DNA of 64,000 nucleotides from Celerinatantimonas sp046054195 (GCF_046054195.1 NZ_JBEQCS010000015.1:1-64000); one strand, 5' to 3'. Positions 27,646-36,698 are shown, counted from the stretch's first letter. Notes: generated by a model from the letters alone, not told the origin. Program-made: numbers and translations.

Positions 27646-28611
27646 ATGAAGAATAACCAGCCATTTAGTACTATGTCAGATGAGTCATTATCCAGCACAA
27701 AGTTAGCTATTTTAGATGAAAAAGATCAGCAACTGATCCATTTATTGCAGGGCAATGCTCGATTGTCATACGCTGAATTAGGTAGTGTTATTTCCCTTTC
27801 TTCTGATGCGGTGCGGATGCGTTTAGATCGATTAATTAAAGATCACTGTATTCGCTTGGTAACACTGGTTGACCCAGCTCTTTTTGGTCAATCAGTCCGC
27901 TTTTCTTTCGGTGTCGTTGTTCAGGGAGACCCAGATATCTTTTCAACTTGGGCTCAGGCTCAAAAAGAAATTATTCATCTTACTCGTACAGTCGGTAGCT
28001 TTTCATTTTTTGGTGAATTAGTTGGTGAAACTGATATTCAGATGCACAATTTTATTCACAAACACTTACGAAGTGCCCCTGGCGTTTTAAATACTGAATA
28101 TTGGCCAATGTTACGCATCGTTAAATGGCGTGAAGATACGGGTTCCCCTCCTGCGACATCTGAGGTTTTAGCTCAAGTTGCTTTTTCTGATGATGATCGA
28201 GCAATGTTACGTGAATTAGTTAATGAGCCAAGGATCCAGTTTAGGGAATTAGCTGAGCGCCTGCAAAGGCCATACGGAATTGTCAGGCGCCGCGCTTCGG
28301 TGTTGTTGGAGTCTGGCGTTGTTCGTTCTACGGTAATTATCAATGATATTTTAGTTGAGCATAGTTATCTGGCTATTTTATTAGTTAATGGCGATTCACG
28401 AGCACAAGAGTTCTTACTAGAAAATGAACAAGTCACTATTTTTTCTGCTAGCTGTGGTTCTCGGCAATTTGTTGGTGAAGTGCGAACTAAATCAAAAGAG
28501 GAATTGGCAATGCTGTGTCAACAACTTCGAATGCCTGAATCAGGCATAACCGATTGCGAATTGATGTTACAAGTTTCGGTTGATAAGTTGCCAGCTTCTT
28601 TTCAATTTTAG
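27646..28611 (+). CDS. Double-domain Lrp/AsnC-family regulator
   Basis: A 321-residue protein, about twice the usual Lrp length, with two AsnC-like halves. The first helix-turn-helix is at about residues 25-80 (LDEKDQQLIHLLQGNARLSY, then AELGSVISLSSDAVRMRLDR). The second is at about 180-235 (SDDDRAMLRELVNEPRIQFR, then ELAERLQRPYGIVRRRASVL). Each is followed by a ligand-domain-like region. ATG 27646 directly follows the stop of the MFS gene, so it is co-transcribed with the catabolic genes and probably autoregulates the operon. Confidence 0.85.
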   Translation: MKNNQPFSTMSDESLSSTKLAILDEKDQQLIHLLQGNARLSYAELGSVISLSSDAVRMRLDRLIKDHCIRLVTLVDPALFGQSVRFSFGVVVQGDPDIFSTWAQAQKEIIHLTRTVGSFSFFGELVGETDIQMHNFIHKHLRSAPGVLNTEYWPMLRIVKWREDTGSPPATSEVLAQVAFSDDDRAMLRELVNEPRIQFRELAERLQRPYGIVRRRASVLLESGVVRSTVIINDILVEHSYLAILLVNGDSRAQEFLLENEQVTIFSASCGSRQFVGEVRTKSKEELAMLCQQLRMPESGITDCELMLQVSVDKLPASFQF

Positions 28612-28693
28612 TTGATGTAGTCGTATTCTGTAGTTTATTGGCGATACTCAAAGACGCGGTATCTTTAGATATGCTGTAACCTTGATTGGTTAT

Positions 28694-28730
28694 TTAACAC
28701 CTTAATATTTGGATTATATTAAGGTGTTAA
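28694..28730 (+). terminator. Perfect inverted repeat after the hydantoinase operon
   Basis: A 15 bp perfect stem (TTAACACCTTAATAT/ATATTAAGGTGTTAA) with a 7-base loop, about 80 bp after the regulator stop. No T run follows, so it may be an mRNA end stabiliser rather than a classic terminator. Confidence 0.5.
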
Positions 28731-28905
28731 CAGTGTTCGATTCAACTATAGTCTTATTTATTGATATTTTGTCTTCAGTTTGTTGTTTTTTATATCTATG
28801 CCTTAAATCGGTTATCGAGATTTAATCAGAAGTGCTAAGAAAGGGGCTAAAAGCTTTATATAGATCTCCTAAGAATGTTATTTGGCCTGTTTTTAGTCCC
28901 TAGCT

Positions 28906-29661
28906 TTATTGTGCCAAGAGCTGTTCAATGGCGTGGTTGCGAGCTTGTAAGTAGCGGGCTCGAATGTCGTTGATGGTCTTTTCTCCAAGCTGGTAGTGCT
29001 GCATCAATCTCACTGCGTTATAAAGATCGCTTGCATCGCCCAGTTTCTCCTGCATCTCTTTTAATTGCTGAATTCGTTTAGCTTTTCTTTTTTTAGCGAT
29101 TTGTCCATAAAGCTCAAGTGCATAGCGGTAATTTTTAAGTTTGATGCGAACTTTATGAAAGGTTTCCGGTTGTTCGGCCAGTTTCGTTAATGAGCGCTTA
29201 TAGCTATCTTGAGATTTTTTTCGTTGAACGTTGGCTTGTGCTTGAATTTTTTTCTGTTGGCTGTTTTTCTTACAATCGCTTTTTATCAGCGTTATAGCGC
29301 TAAGAACATCCAGCGATTGAACTATGGGGATTAACTGATGCTGGTGATGTTTAATGTCCGTCTCAAGCTGTTCGATGTAATGATTAAGTGCAATTTTGTG
29401 TTCATCGGCTTGGATTTGTTGTGAGTGAAATAGCTCTGCCTGTACCTGCAAATCGCGAATTTGTGAAAGCGTTTTAAATAAAGTGATTAAAACATCCGAT
29501 GATTGGCACAATAGTTGGCGTTTATTTGAGCGACTTTGCTCTTTAATAAGGAGCTTCAAACAGGGCTTGATGCGGCGAATCAACACTCGCAACTGGTGAT
29601 AGCTTGCTGCGATACCATCGAGTAATGACAAAATATATGAATTGAAACTGAGATGCGCCAT
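28906..29661 (-). CDS. CHAD domain protein
   Basis: A 251-residue all-helical, Lys/Gln-rich protein. The C-terminal part FHKVRIKLKNYRYALELYG, then LKEMQEKLGDASDLYNAVRL, is the conserved CHAD signature (histidine plus basic helix, then QxxLGxxxDxxV). The N-terminal half matches the first CHAD repeat (YHQLRVLIRRIKPCLKLL). CHAD proteins bind inorganic polyphosphate and often accompany CYTH triphosphatases or polyphosphate kinase; neither is nearby. Single-gene unit. Confidence 0.8.
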   Translation of the reverse strand: MAHLSFNSYILSLLDGIAASYHQLRVLIRRIKPCLKLLIKEQSRSNKRQLLCQSSDVLITLFKTLSQIRDLQVQAELFHSQQIQADEHKIALNHYIEQLETDIKHHQHQLIPIVQSLDVLSAITLIKSDCKKNSQQKKIQAQANVQRKKSQDSYKRSLTKLAEQPETFHKVRIKLKNYRYALELYGQIAKKRKAKRIQQLKEMQEKLGDASDLYNAVRLMQHYQLGEKTINDIRARYLQARNHAIEQLLAQ

Positions 29662-29838
29662 TGCCTTTATCTACTATTAAGCTTTATTTATTCGTGCCGT
29701 TTTAAATAGCTATTTTTGTAGTGTAAAGGTGGTTATCACTCAAATCTGAACTTCAGTTCACGATTTATTGTGTTGTGTCAGATAAGGGCAGCAAAGCTGC
29801 CCATTGGATAGCAATGACAAAGCATAGAAGGGCACCGA

Positions 29839-30570
29839 TTAATTTAAAAATTGCGCGAGTTCGGCTGTTTTGGGGCTGGTAAATAGTTCATCTGGATTGC
29901 CCATTTCGTGCACTCGTCCTTGGTGCATAAAGACAATTTTATCGCTGACTTTTTTGGCAAAGTTCATCTCATGCGTCACCATAATAATCGTCATTCCATC
30001 TTTGGCTAGTGATTCAATCACTTGTAAAACTTCACCGACTAATTCCGGATCAAGGGCTGATGTAATTTCATCGCATAAGAGTACTTCTGGATTCATCGCC
30101 AAAGAGCGAGCAATCGCAACACGTTGCTGCTGGCCACCGGAAAGCTCATCTGGCCAACAATCGAATTTATCGGATAAACCCACTCTTGCAAGCAGCTCCT
30201 TAGCGGTTTTTTCAGCCTCTGCAGTGGTCGTTTTTTTGACTAAGGTTGGGGCTAACATAATGTTTTTGCCAACGCTCAGATGAGGAAATAAATTAAAGCT
30301 TTGAAATATCATCCCGACGTTTTGCCGTAAGTCCCGCAAAGCTTGGTTGTCATCGGTTAAAACTGCAAGAGAGCCAATTTTGATGCTTCCCTCATCAAAT
30401 GATTCTAAGCCGTTAATGCAGCGAAGTAGGGTACTTTTGCCCGAACCACTTTTGCCGATAATACTTACAACATTTTGCCGCTCAATGCTAAGGTCAATCC
30501 CTTTAAGGACTTCATTGTCTCCAAATCGTTTGTGGAGGCGGGATATATTCACTAATTCTAAATCTGACAT
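29839..30570 (-). CDS. Amino-acid-type ABC transporter ATPase
   Basis: A 243-residue ATPase of the polar amino acid group (GlnQ/HisP type). Walker A is GKSGSGKS, the signature LSGGQQQRVAIARSL, Walker B VLLCDEITSALDPE and the switch VTHEMNFA. It is the last gene of the RpiR-ureohydrolase operon, 2 bp after the second permease. The substrate is set by the binding protein encoded at 33317-34102. Confidence 0.92.
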   Translation of the reverse strand: MSDLELVNISRLHKRFGDNEVLKGIDLSIERQNVVSIIGKSGSGKSTLLRCINGLESFDEGSIKIGSLAVLTDDNQALRDLRQNVGMIFQSFNLFPHLSVGKNIMLAPTLVKKTTTAEAEKTAKELLARVGLSDKFDCWPDELSGGQQQRVAIARSLAMNPEVLLCDEITSALDPELVGEVLQVIESLAKDGMTIIMVTHEMNFAKKVSDKIVFMHQGRVHEMGNPDELFTSPKTAELAQFLN

Positions 30571-30572
30571 GT

Positions 30573-31223
30573 TTATAAACTCCTTTTCAGACGGTTTTCT
30601 AGACGTTGGCTAAAGAGCGATAACGGAAAACAGATCATGAAATAAAGCAGGGCAACGCATCCATACACAAGAAATGGATTAAACGTGACGTTTGAAATGA
30701 TTTGGCCTGAGCGAGTTAGTTCAACAAACCCGGTGACAGAGGCCAATGCGGTAGATTTTATGGCCTGAACCATAAAGCCCACGGTCGGCGCAATGGATAT
30801 TCTTAATGCCTGCGGCAAAATGACGTGGCGTAGCTGTTGGTAAAAAGATAGTGCCAAGCTTGCTCCAGCTTCCCACTGATTAATCGAGACTGATTTAACC
30901 GCGCCATACCAAATTTCGGTTAAAAAGGCGCTGGCATACAACGTAAGGCAAATGGATGCCGCCATAATCGGCGTTGTCTCAATTCCGAATAAAGCCAAGC
31001 CGAAATAGCACAAAAACAGCTGCATGAGCAGCGGTGTGCCTTGAAATAGGTGGATGTAGATGCGGACAAATCGTGAAGCTCCTGGAATTTTAGCCAGGCG
31101 TAAAATCATCAATGTACCGCCAACCAAACCGCCACCAACAAACGCGATGATTGATAAACCAATGGTCCAGCGCAGCGCCAGCAGCAAGTTTCTAATGATG
31201 TCCCAAAGAGTAAAATCACCCAT
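30573..31223 (-). CDS. Amino-acid-type ABC transporter permease 2
   Basis: A 216-residue inner-membrane protein of the HisM/GlnP family with about five membrane segments and the cytoplasmic coupling loop EAGASLALSFYQQLRHVILP. QGTPLLMQLFLCYFGL is a family hallmark. It pairs with the permease gene just upstream (16 bp gap). Confidence 0.9.
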   Translation of the reverse strand: MGDFTLWDIIRNLLLALRWTIGLSIIAFVGGGLVGGTLMILRLAKIPGASRFVRIYIHLFQGTPLLMQLFLCYFGLALFGIETTPIMAASICLTLYASAFLTEIWYGAVKSVSINQWEAGASLALSFYQQLRHVILPQALRISIAPTVGFMVQAIKSTALASVTGFVELTRSGQIISNVTFNPFLVYGCVALLYFMICFPLSLFSQRLENRLKRSL

Positions 31224-31239
31224 AATGATCTCCTATTGA

Positions 31240-31899
31240 TTAGCGGGCAAAGATAAATCGCGGACCAATCCAGCGAAAAATTTGGCGAACGACAACGGCT
31301 AAGAACAGATAGATCACAGTTGCCACGATATAGGATTCAAAATTGTGAAAGTTTTGACTGGCAAGTAAGTTCGCCTGGAACGATAGTTCGGCTGTTGAAA
31401 TCTGACTACAAACCGCTGAACCAAGCATAATAATAATGACCTGTCCGATAATGGCATCCCATACGCGGCTTAGCGCCGGTGGCAGTACCACTCGCGTAAA
31501 TATTTGCCAGTTGTTTAAAGCTAGGCTTTGAGCCGCTTCCACTTGTCCTTTGGGAGTACTTTGAATACCAGAGCGAACAATTTCACAGGCATAGGCACCC
31601 AAGTTAATAATGAGTGAGATAATGCTGGCATTAAGCGCTGACATTCGAATGCCTATCGCTGGCAGGCCAAAGAAGATAAAAAATAGTTGAATGATATAAG
31701 GTGTATTTCGAGTCAGTTCTACATAGCAGCTCACAATGATCCGCAGCCACAGAGGCCCTTGAGCTCTTGACCAACCGCAAGCAATGCCCAGCACTAGTCC
31801 GAATATAGTTGCGATAACGGTCATTAGCACAGTGATCGCTGCGCCATCGACAAAGACCTGCCAATTGGCTAAAACTGAAGCAAAATCTAGATTACTCAT
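31240..31899 (-). CDS. Amino-acid-type ABC transporter permease 1
   Basis: A 219-residue HisM/GlnP-type permease. It has the hallmark ELTRNTPYIIQLFFIFFGLP and coupling loop VEAAQSLALNNWQIFTRVVL. Its start overlaps the end of the MmgE/PrpD gene by 8 bp, which indicates coupled expression of importer and enzyme. Confidence 0.9.
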   Translation of the reverse strand: MSNLDFASVLANWQVFVDGAAITVLMTVIATIFGLVLGIACGWSRAQGPLWLRIIVSCYVELTRNTPYIIQLFFIFFGLPAIGIRMSALNASIISLIINLGAYACEIVRSGIQSTPKGQVEAAQSLALNNWQIFTRVVLPPALSRVWDAIIGQVIIIMLGSAVCSQISTAELSFQANLLASQNFHNFESYIVATVIYLFLAVVVRQIFRWIGPRFIFAR

Positions 31900-33265
31900 A
31901 GCAATGCTCCCAATAATTTGCTAGTTCTCTGGTGTTGATTGCTTCGATATGCCATAGGTCATCTAATAATTTGTGAATATTGTTTTGACTGAGAACGCCT
32001 TGAGCACATTGAGAAAATTTGGCGCTAATTTCTTCATCATCTAGAGGTACTGATGCCGCGCCGCGAGCCTTAGCCACAAAGTGACTGTAGCTTGTGCCAT
32101 CTTTAAGATGAACCGTTACTTCGGCTCCTTCTGGGGCCTCTTTGGCCATTTGAGCTAAGTCCCATTGGCTGCTTGAGGTATATGAAACTTGTGCCATTAA
32201 TGAGTTGAGTTGTTCACACTGAAGGTTTTCATCGCAAAGATGGTCAAGCGTAATCGTGTCTGATAAGCAGCTCTGAGCGATAGCAAAGGGCAGGCTAAAC
32301 TGCGCTTGTTGCGCTGTTTGTGGCTTATCATAAATAAGGTTGGTCACCACAATTTGTGGTACATCACAGTCAATACGCTGAATCTGCTCGACAGTCAGAT
32401 GATGTTGATGTTTTAGATGGAGCAACGCATCAACAGCGGCATGAGAAGAAAGACAAAGCGGGATCCGCTTGATATCGACTCCAACCTCTTCTAAACACCA
32501 GGTTTGCGTGTCGATTTTAAATTGGTCCGGATTGCTGTGGCCGTTATTACAAAGATTGATTAGTCCTGATGGATGTTCCAGTGCATCAGTTGGCCCGGAC
32601 AATCCTTCTTTGGCCAGTATCGCAGCAGTAATCCCTTTTTGCGCCGCTATCCCCGCCATGAGTGATTTACAGTCAGTCCCAAAAATATTTTTCATACCGC
32701 AAGACGAGGCAACTGCAATCCCAAATGCGCAAGCTGATTGTTCAGCATTTAATTGCAATAATGTGGCTGCTGCTGCGCAAGCGCCGATAGTGCCCAAGAT
32801 GCCAGTTGTCCACCATCCCTGATAGTACAGTTCATTATCAAGCAACATGCCGACTCGATACTGACATTCGCTCGCAAGTGCAATGGCCTTTAACAGCTCT
32901 TTGCCAGTGACATTTAATGTTTCAGCCATGGCTAACGCCGCAGGCACAATGACTGCTGAACCGTGCACAAAGCCAGCATAGCAATTGTCATCAAAGTCCA
33001 GTACATGGGCTGCTGTTGCATTTACTAATGCCGCTGTTGCGCTCGAGCTTTGCTCGCGACAGCCAATAAAATGCGCGCCTTTGCCACCCGTTGATAACGC
33101 GCAACGGGCCTTGCGCACCGCCAAATGTTGACTACCCGCGAGCGCAACTCCTAACGTGTCGATTAAGCATCGCTTCGCAATGTGAATAATCCGGTTGGGT
33201 AAAACTTGTTCTTTTTGATGATTTAAATAATTTGCCAAAGATACAAGCGCTAACTGCTGATTCAT
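31892..33265 (-). CDS. MmgE/PrpD-family protein
   Basis: A 457-residue cytosolic protein of the MmgE/PrpD fold, which includes 2-methylcitrate dehydratase, cis-aconitate decarboxylase and iminodisuccinate epimerase. Family text is LIDTLGVALAGSQHLAV, FDDNCYAGFVHGSAVIVPAA and the middle segment FGTDCKSLMAGIAAQKGITA. The C-terminal SMAD-like domain runs from about residue 270. Its place in an operon with a ureohydrolase and an amino-acid importer suggests it acts on the imported compound or the product of urea removal, perhaps as an epimerase, hydratase or lyase. Substrate unknown. Confidence 0.8.
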   Translation of the reverse strand: MNQQLALVSLANYLNHQKEQVLPNRIIHIAKRCLIDTLGVALAGSQHLAVRKARCALSTGGKGAHFIGCREQSSSATAALVNATAAHVLDFDDNCYAGFVHGSAVIVPAALAMAETLNVTGKELLKAIALASECQYRVGMLLDNELYYQGWWTTGILGTIGACAAAATLLQLNAEQSACAFGIAVASSCGMKNIFGTDCKSLMAGIAAQKGITAAILAKEGLSGPTDALEHPSGLINLCNNGHSNPDQFKIDTQTWCLEEVGVDIKRIPLCLSSHAAVDALLHLKHQHHLTVEQIQRIDCDVPQIVVTNLIYDKPQTAQQAQFSLPFAIAQSCLSDTITLDHLCDENLQCEQLNSLMAQVSYTSSSQWDLAQMAKEAPEGAEVTVHLKDGTSYSHFVAKARGAASVPLDDEEISAKFSQCAQGVLSQNNIHKLLDDLWHIEAINTRELANYWEHCYE

Positions 33266-33277
33266 TCTAACTTCCTT

Positions 33278-33309
33278 AAAAAGGCACGCTCATTTATCAT
33301 GAACGTGCC
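33278..33309 (-). terminator. Attenuating terminator after solute-binding gene
   Basis: On the minus strand, a stem GGCACG...CGTGCC (33283-33309) with inner TCAT/ATGA pairing is followed by TTTTT. It lies between the binding-protein gene and the PrpD gene. Such partial terminators commonly keep binding-protein mRNA in excess over transporter mRNA. Confidence 0.65.
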
Positions 33310-33316
33310 ATATAAA

Positions 33317-34102
33317 TTACTCTGGCAAATTACCCGCTGGCGCTCCTAGCCATTTCTGGGAAATTTTATCTAAGGTGCCATCTTTTTTAGCTGCTCGAAT
33401 AATTGAGTTAACTTTTGCAACTAATTTAGGTTGGCCCTTTGGCATGCCGATGTAACAAGGAGAGTTAGATAAAACTAACTTTAATTGCATATCTACGTTT
33501 GGATGACTCTTTTCAATCGCTGCGGCAACGGTTGTTCCAATTGCTGCCATTTGCGTCTGACCAGAAAGAAATGCGGTAATCGTGCTGTTATTATCTTCAA
33601 AGCGTTTAACAATAGCTTTCGGTGCGATTTCTGAAAGCTCTTTATCCTGCATTGAGCCACGAGTTACCGACACGGTTTTACCAGCCATTTCTTTAGGGGT
33701 TGATGCTTTTAATTCTTTTGAACCAAAGACGGCATCATAAAATGGGGCATAAGCAATACTGTAATCAATCACTTTTGCTCTTTGCGGTGTTTTACCTAAA
33801 GAAGAAATTGTCATATCCGCTTTCCCTGTTTGTAAATAAGGTACGCGGTTCGGGCTGGTTACAGGAATTAATTTAACTTTAACGCCCATTTTTTTAGCGA
33901 CTAATTTTGCAACATCAATATCCAGACCTTTAGGTGTCATATCTGATGAAACAAATCCATAAGGCGCATAGTCTTGCGGAATTGCAATTAGAACGACGTG
34001 GCGTTCTTGAATTTGTTGTAATACGTCGGCAGACGCTGATAATGAAATAACAGCACTAGCACAGGCTAACGTAATTGATAAAAAAGCCTTTTTTATCACC
34101 AT
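33317..34102 (-). CDS. Amino-acid-type solute-binding protein
   Basis: A 261-residue periplasmic protein with a signal peptide (MVIKKAFLSITLACASAVIS, then LSASADVL) and the SBP family 3 fold (YAPYGFVSSDMTPKGLDIDV). The arginine that holds the ligand carboxylate is visible in TPQRAKVIDYS. The Asp that normally binds the alpha-amino group (usual pattern VVxDxxVA) appears as Gly in AAIGTTVAAA, so the ligand may lack a free alpha-amino group or bind differently. First importer gene after the ureohydrolase. Confidence 0.85.
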   Translation of the reverse strand: MVIKKAFLSITLACASAVISLSASADVLQQIQERHVVLIAIPQDYAPYGFVSSDMTPKGLDIDVAKLVAKKMGVKVKLIPVTSPNRVPYLQTGKADMTISSLGKTPQRAKVIDYSIAYAPFYDAVFGSKELKASTPKEMAGKTVSVTRGSMQDKELSEIAPKAIVKRFEDNNSTITAFLSGQTQMAAIGTTVAAAIEKSHPNVDMQLKLVLSNSPCYIGMPKGQPKLVAKVNSIIRAAKKDGTLDKISQKWLGAPAGNLPE

Positions 34103-34148
34103 GATTATATTCCTTTGTGAGATAACTTGGGGTTAATTAAGTATTGTT

Positions 34149-35123
34149 TTATTTATCTTTTTTGAAGTAATTGGCTCTTACTGCAGCTCCAATTAAGTTA
34201 ATAAAAAATCGTCCTGCTGTAATAGCTGTGATTTTATTAATATCTTTTCGAGGAGTTATTTCGACAATATCCATGCCGACCACTCTGCCTTTATTAACAA
34301 GACCATGAATTAATTTACGCATTTCATCATAAGTTACTCCGCCCGGTGCTGGGCCATTCACAGCTGGCATAATACTTGGGTCGATACCATCGGCATCACA
34401 AGTAATATAGTAATTTCCACCATCAGGGATCCGAGCCAAAATAGCTTCCATGCCCGCATCGTGTAATTCATGAGCTGGAATCAGATGAGCACCATATTCG
34501 AGGGCATCATCCACTTCTTCTTGGCGTGCTGAACCATTCGCGCGCATTCCAATCTGGAAAATTTCACCAACGTGGTCCATTTCAGCAGCGCGTCGAATCG
34601 GGCTTGAATAACCATCTTTGACGCCGTTGACGTGATCACGCCAATCTAAATGCGCATCGATATGAATCAGAGTAATTGGCCCTAGTGTGTCTAATGCGCG
34701 GATAACTGGGATTGGAACACCATGATCTCCGCCAATAATTAACGGCATACCGCCCAGTTCAATGATTTTTCGTACCACTGACTCGGCCGCTTCATAGTGA
34801 TTGCCTAACGCTCTGGCATCGCCTGAGATATCGCCGCAATCAACGATTTTAATCGGTTGATTGTCGGTCATTGAGCCACCTAAATCGAAGTCGTAACGTT
34901 CAAAGCTGCGCAGCGAGCGGTCAGTTGCTTGGCGCACTGCAGTTGGGCCGTTACTTTGATCATTGGACACTTCATCGATGTTGTAAGGTGAACCATATGG
35001 GATCCCTAAAACTGCGATATCAACAGAATCTAAAGTGTTCAGGTCTGTTACGACATCCGAATAAAATAGACTCTTATGGCCATGTTTCGGAGCAGTAGTA
35101 TATTCAGGTTTATAATTAGCCAT
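34149..35123 (-). CDS. Ureohydrolase (agmatinase/guanidinobutyrase-like)
   Basis: A 324-residue binuclear manganese enzyme of the arginase/agmatinase family that removes urea from a guanidino compound. All metal-site motifs are present: GGDHGVP, HIDAHLDW and CDADGIDP. The region NGPAPGGVTYDEM follows as in the family. It differs from typical agmatinases in TCDADGIDPSIMPAVNGP, where SxDxDxxDPxxAPGTGTP is more usual, so the substrate pocket may differ. It is next to the RpiR regulator gene (32 bp gap) and upstream of the importer genes. Likely action: hydrolysis of an imported guanidino acid to urea and an amine or amino acid. Confidence 0.85.
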   Translation of the reverse strand: MANYKPEYTTAPKHGHKSLFYSDVVTDLNTLDSVDIAVLGIPYGSPYNIDEVSNDQSNGPTAVRQATDRSLRSFERYDFDLGGSMTDNQPIKIVDCGDISGDARALGNHYEAAESVVRKIIELGGMPLIIGGDHGVPIPVIRALDTLGPITLIHIDAHLDWRDHVNGVKDGYSSPIRRAAEMDHVGEIFQIGMRANGSARQEEVDDALEYGAHLIPAHELHDAGMEAILARIPDGGNYYITCDADGIDPSIMPAVNGPAPGGVTYDEMRKLIHGLVNKGRVVGMDIVEITPRKDINKITAITAGRFFINLIGAAVRANYFKKDK

Positions 35124-35155
35124 TTCTTTCCTTTGTAATTACGACTTTAAAAAAA

Positions 35156-36031
35156 TTATGTGGTTTTTAACCATTCACCTAATGCCCATATTTTTTCTTC
35201 GGTTCCTTTAACCTGAGAACGGACATCGCCTTTGGTATTTGCCGCAAGTAGGGCAATTAAAATCTCTGTCACCATTAACGCAGGTGTCAGGGTGTCAAAA
35301 AATGAATTGGTTTCTTTTTTTACGAGAATGACTTCGTCAGAAATCCTCGCAACAGGTGAGCTAGCGTTATCGGTAATCGATACAATTTTTACTTTTTGAT
35401 TGGACATATAACGGCTAATTGAAATTGCCTTTTTCGCATAAGGTGAGATATTCGTGACAAACAATACATCCTTGCTGGATAAGCCATGGATGATGTTCAT
35501 CATGCCGCTCTCTCCTGGGCCATCAATTAATTGAACGTCAGGTCGAAAATAACTGCAGACATGCGCAAATTGATAACCAATCGGAAAAGATGAACGCAAT
35601 GCTAGGCAATAAATTTTGCGAGCTTGCGAGAGTAATTGCCCGGCGCGAACAATCACGTCCATTTGTCTTGGGTCACATAAAGATTGAATGTGCTTAATTG
35701 TTGTATCGGCAAGATCTATCGCCAGAGTGTGATTGCCAAACTGCTCTTTCATTGCCACTAGACCAGCCATCTTTTGCTCATAAATATTATTCTGGCCACG
35801 CACTTGCGAAATATAAATTGAGCGCAGTTCATCAAATCCATTAAATCCTAAACTCTTGGCTAGTCGAGTCATTGTCGAGGCCGGAAGCCCCGCTAAAGAT
35901 GCTAATTCACGCATAGACATGACCGGTATTTCATTGGGATATTCGAGAATAAAAGCAGCTGCTTGTTGCTCTCGTTTAGGCAATGAATCAAACCGTTTTT
36001 TTATCAGAATATTTAGTTCTTGCTGAGTCAT
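35156..36031 (-). CDS. RpiR/MurR-family regulator
   Basis: A 291-residue regulator with an N-terminal helix-turn-helix (VMSMRELASLAGLPASTMTR, then LAKSLGFNGFDELRSIYI) and a C-terminal SIS domain at about residues 130-270 (IYCLALRSSFPIGYQFAHVC, LFVTNISPYAKKAISISRYM). It is the first gene of the ureohydrolase operon and is probably autoregulatory. Paired TGATTCA direct repeats lie upstream of its start. RpiR proteins usually sense phosphosugars, but several control amino-acid catabolism; here the effector is unknown. Confidence 0.88.
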   Translation of the reverse strand: MTQQELNILIKKRFDSLPKREQQAAAFILEYPNEIPVMSMRELASLAGLPASTMTRLAKSLGFNGFDELRSIYISQVRGQNNIYEQKMAGLVAMKEQFGNHTLAIDLADTTIKHIQSLCDPRQMDVIVRAGQLLSQARKIYCLALRSSFPIGYQFAHVCSYFRPDVQLIDGPGESGMMNIIHGLSSKDVLFVTNISPYAKKAISISRYMSNQKVKIVSITDNASSPVARISDEVILVKKETNSFFDTLTPALMVTEILIALLAANTKGDVRSQVKGTEEKIWALGEWLKTT

Positions 36032-36099
36032 TTGTAATTGTCTATCTGAATTAGTTTATGAATTAAGATAGGCAAATTGTGATCCAATTGATTTTATTT

Positions 36100-36115
36100 T
36101 GATTCAAATGATTCA
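36100..36115. promoter_or_regulatory. RpiR operator candidate, proximal
   Basis: Two direct copies of TGATTCA spaced by two bases (TGATTCA-AA-TGATTCA), centred about 76 bp upstream of the regulator start. The same arrangement recurs at 36178-36204. Confidence 0.55.
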
Positions 36116-36177
36116 TTTTTGGGACGAGTCAAAATCAGCAATGTTAGGTATTTATATGTGAGCATTTGAATTCTTTT

Positions 36178-36204
36178 TGATTCATGTGATTCAAAAATGA
36201 TTCA
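36178..36204. promoter_or_regulatory. RpiR operator candidate, distal
   Basis: TGATTCA-TG-TGATTCA followed after four bases by a third TGATTCA. Its first copy lies 78 bp from that of the proximal site. The conserved spacing within pairs supports a dimer-binding operator. Confidence 0.55.
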
Positions 36205-36698
36205 AAAAAAGTTGAAAATGGGTCAAATGTTTTTAAGTGATCAGAAGTAGTATTTTTAGATATTGTTCAATATTGGTGTGATATAACCAAATGGATGCTC
36301 TATATTCATGCAATATAAAAGTTAGATATTTATAATTAATGGCTGTGGGGTATTTAAATATAAGTTTAATATCAATAAATCAATCTGGTTAATTAATTAC
36401 AAATTTCATAATAAAGGGAAGGTATTTAAATTAATACACTATAATATTGAATTAACTTGAAATATTTTAAATATTAATCCGGCCAGATTAGTGGTGGACT
36501 TTGCCTTAAATGTCAAAAAACAGTTGTATTGATTCATTAGTAAGCTTTGAGGCTAAGCTTAAAAGTATATTAATTTATCAATCAACTATATCCTGTGTTT
36601 AAGAATGTAATTTTAGTCAATCACGGTACAGCGCCACCCATTACTGGTACAATTGCGCCATCGTTAGTTGAGCCGTATACGCGGCCACAGGAATCACT

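Larger units (their letters stand above)
36032..36698. other. Intergenic region between rpiR operon and dbpA
   Basis: No gene seen in 667 bp. The part near 36031 holds the TGATTCA repeats. The middle is AT-rich. The last 20 bp hold the dbpA ribosome site AGGA at about 36688-36692. Confidence 0.6.
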
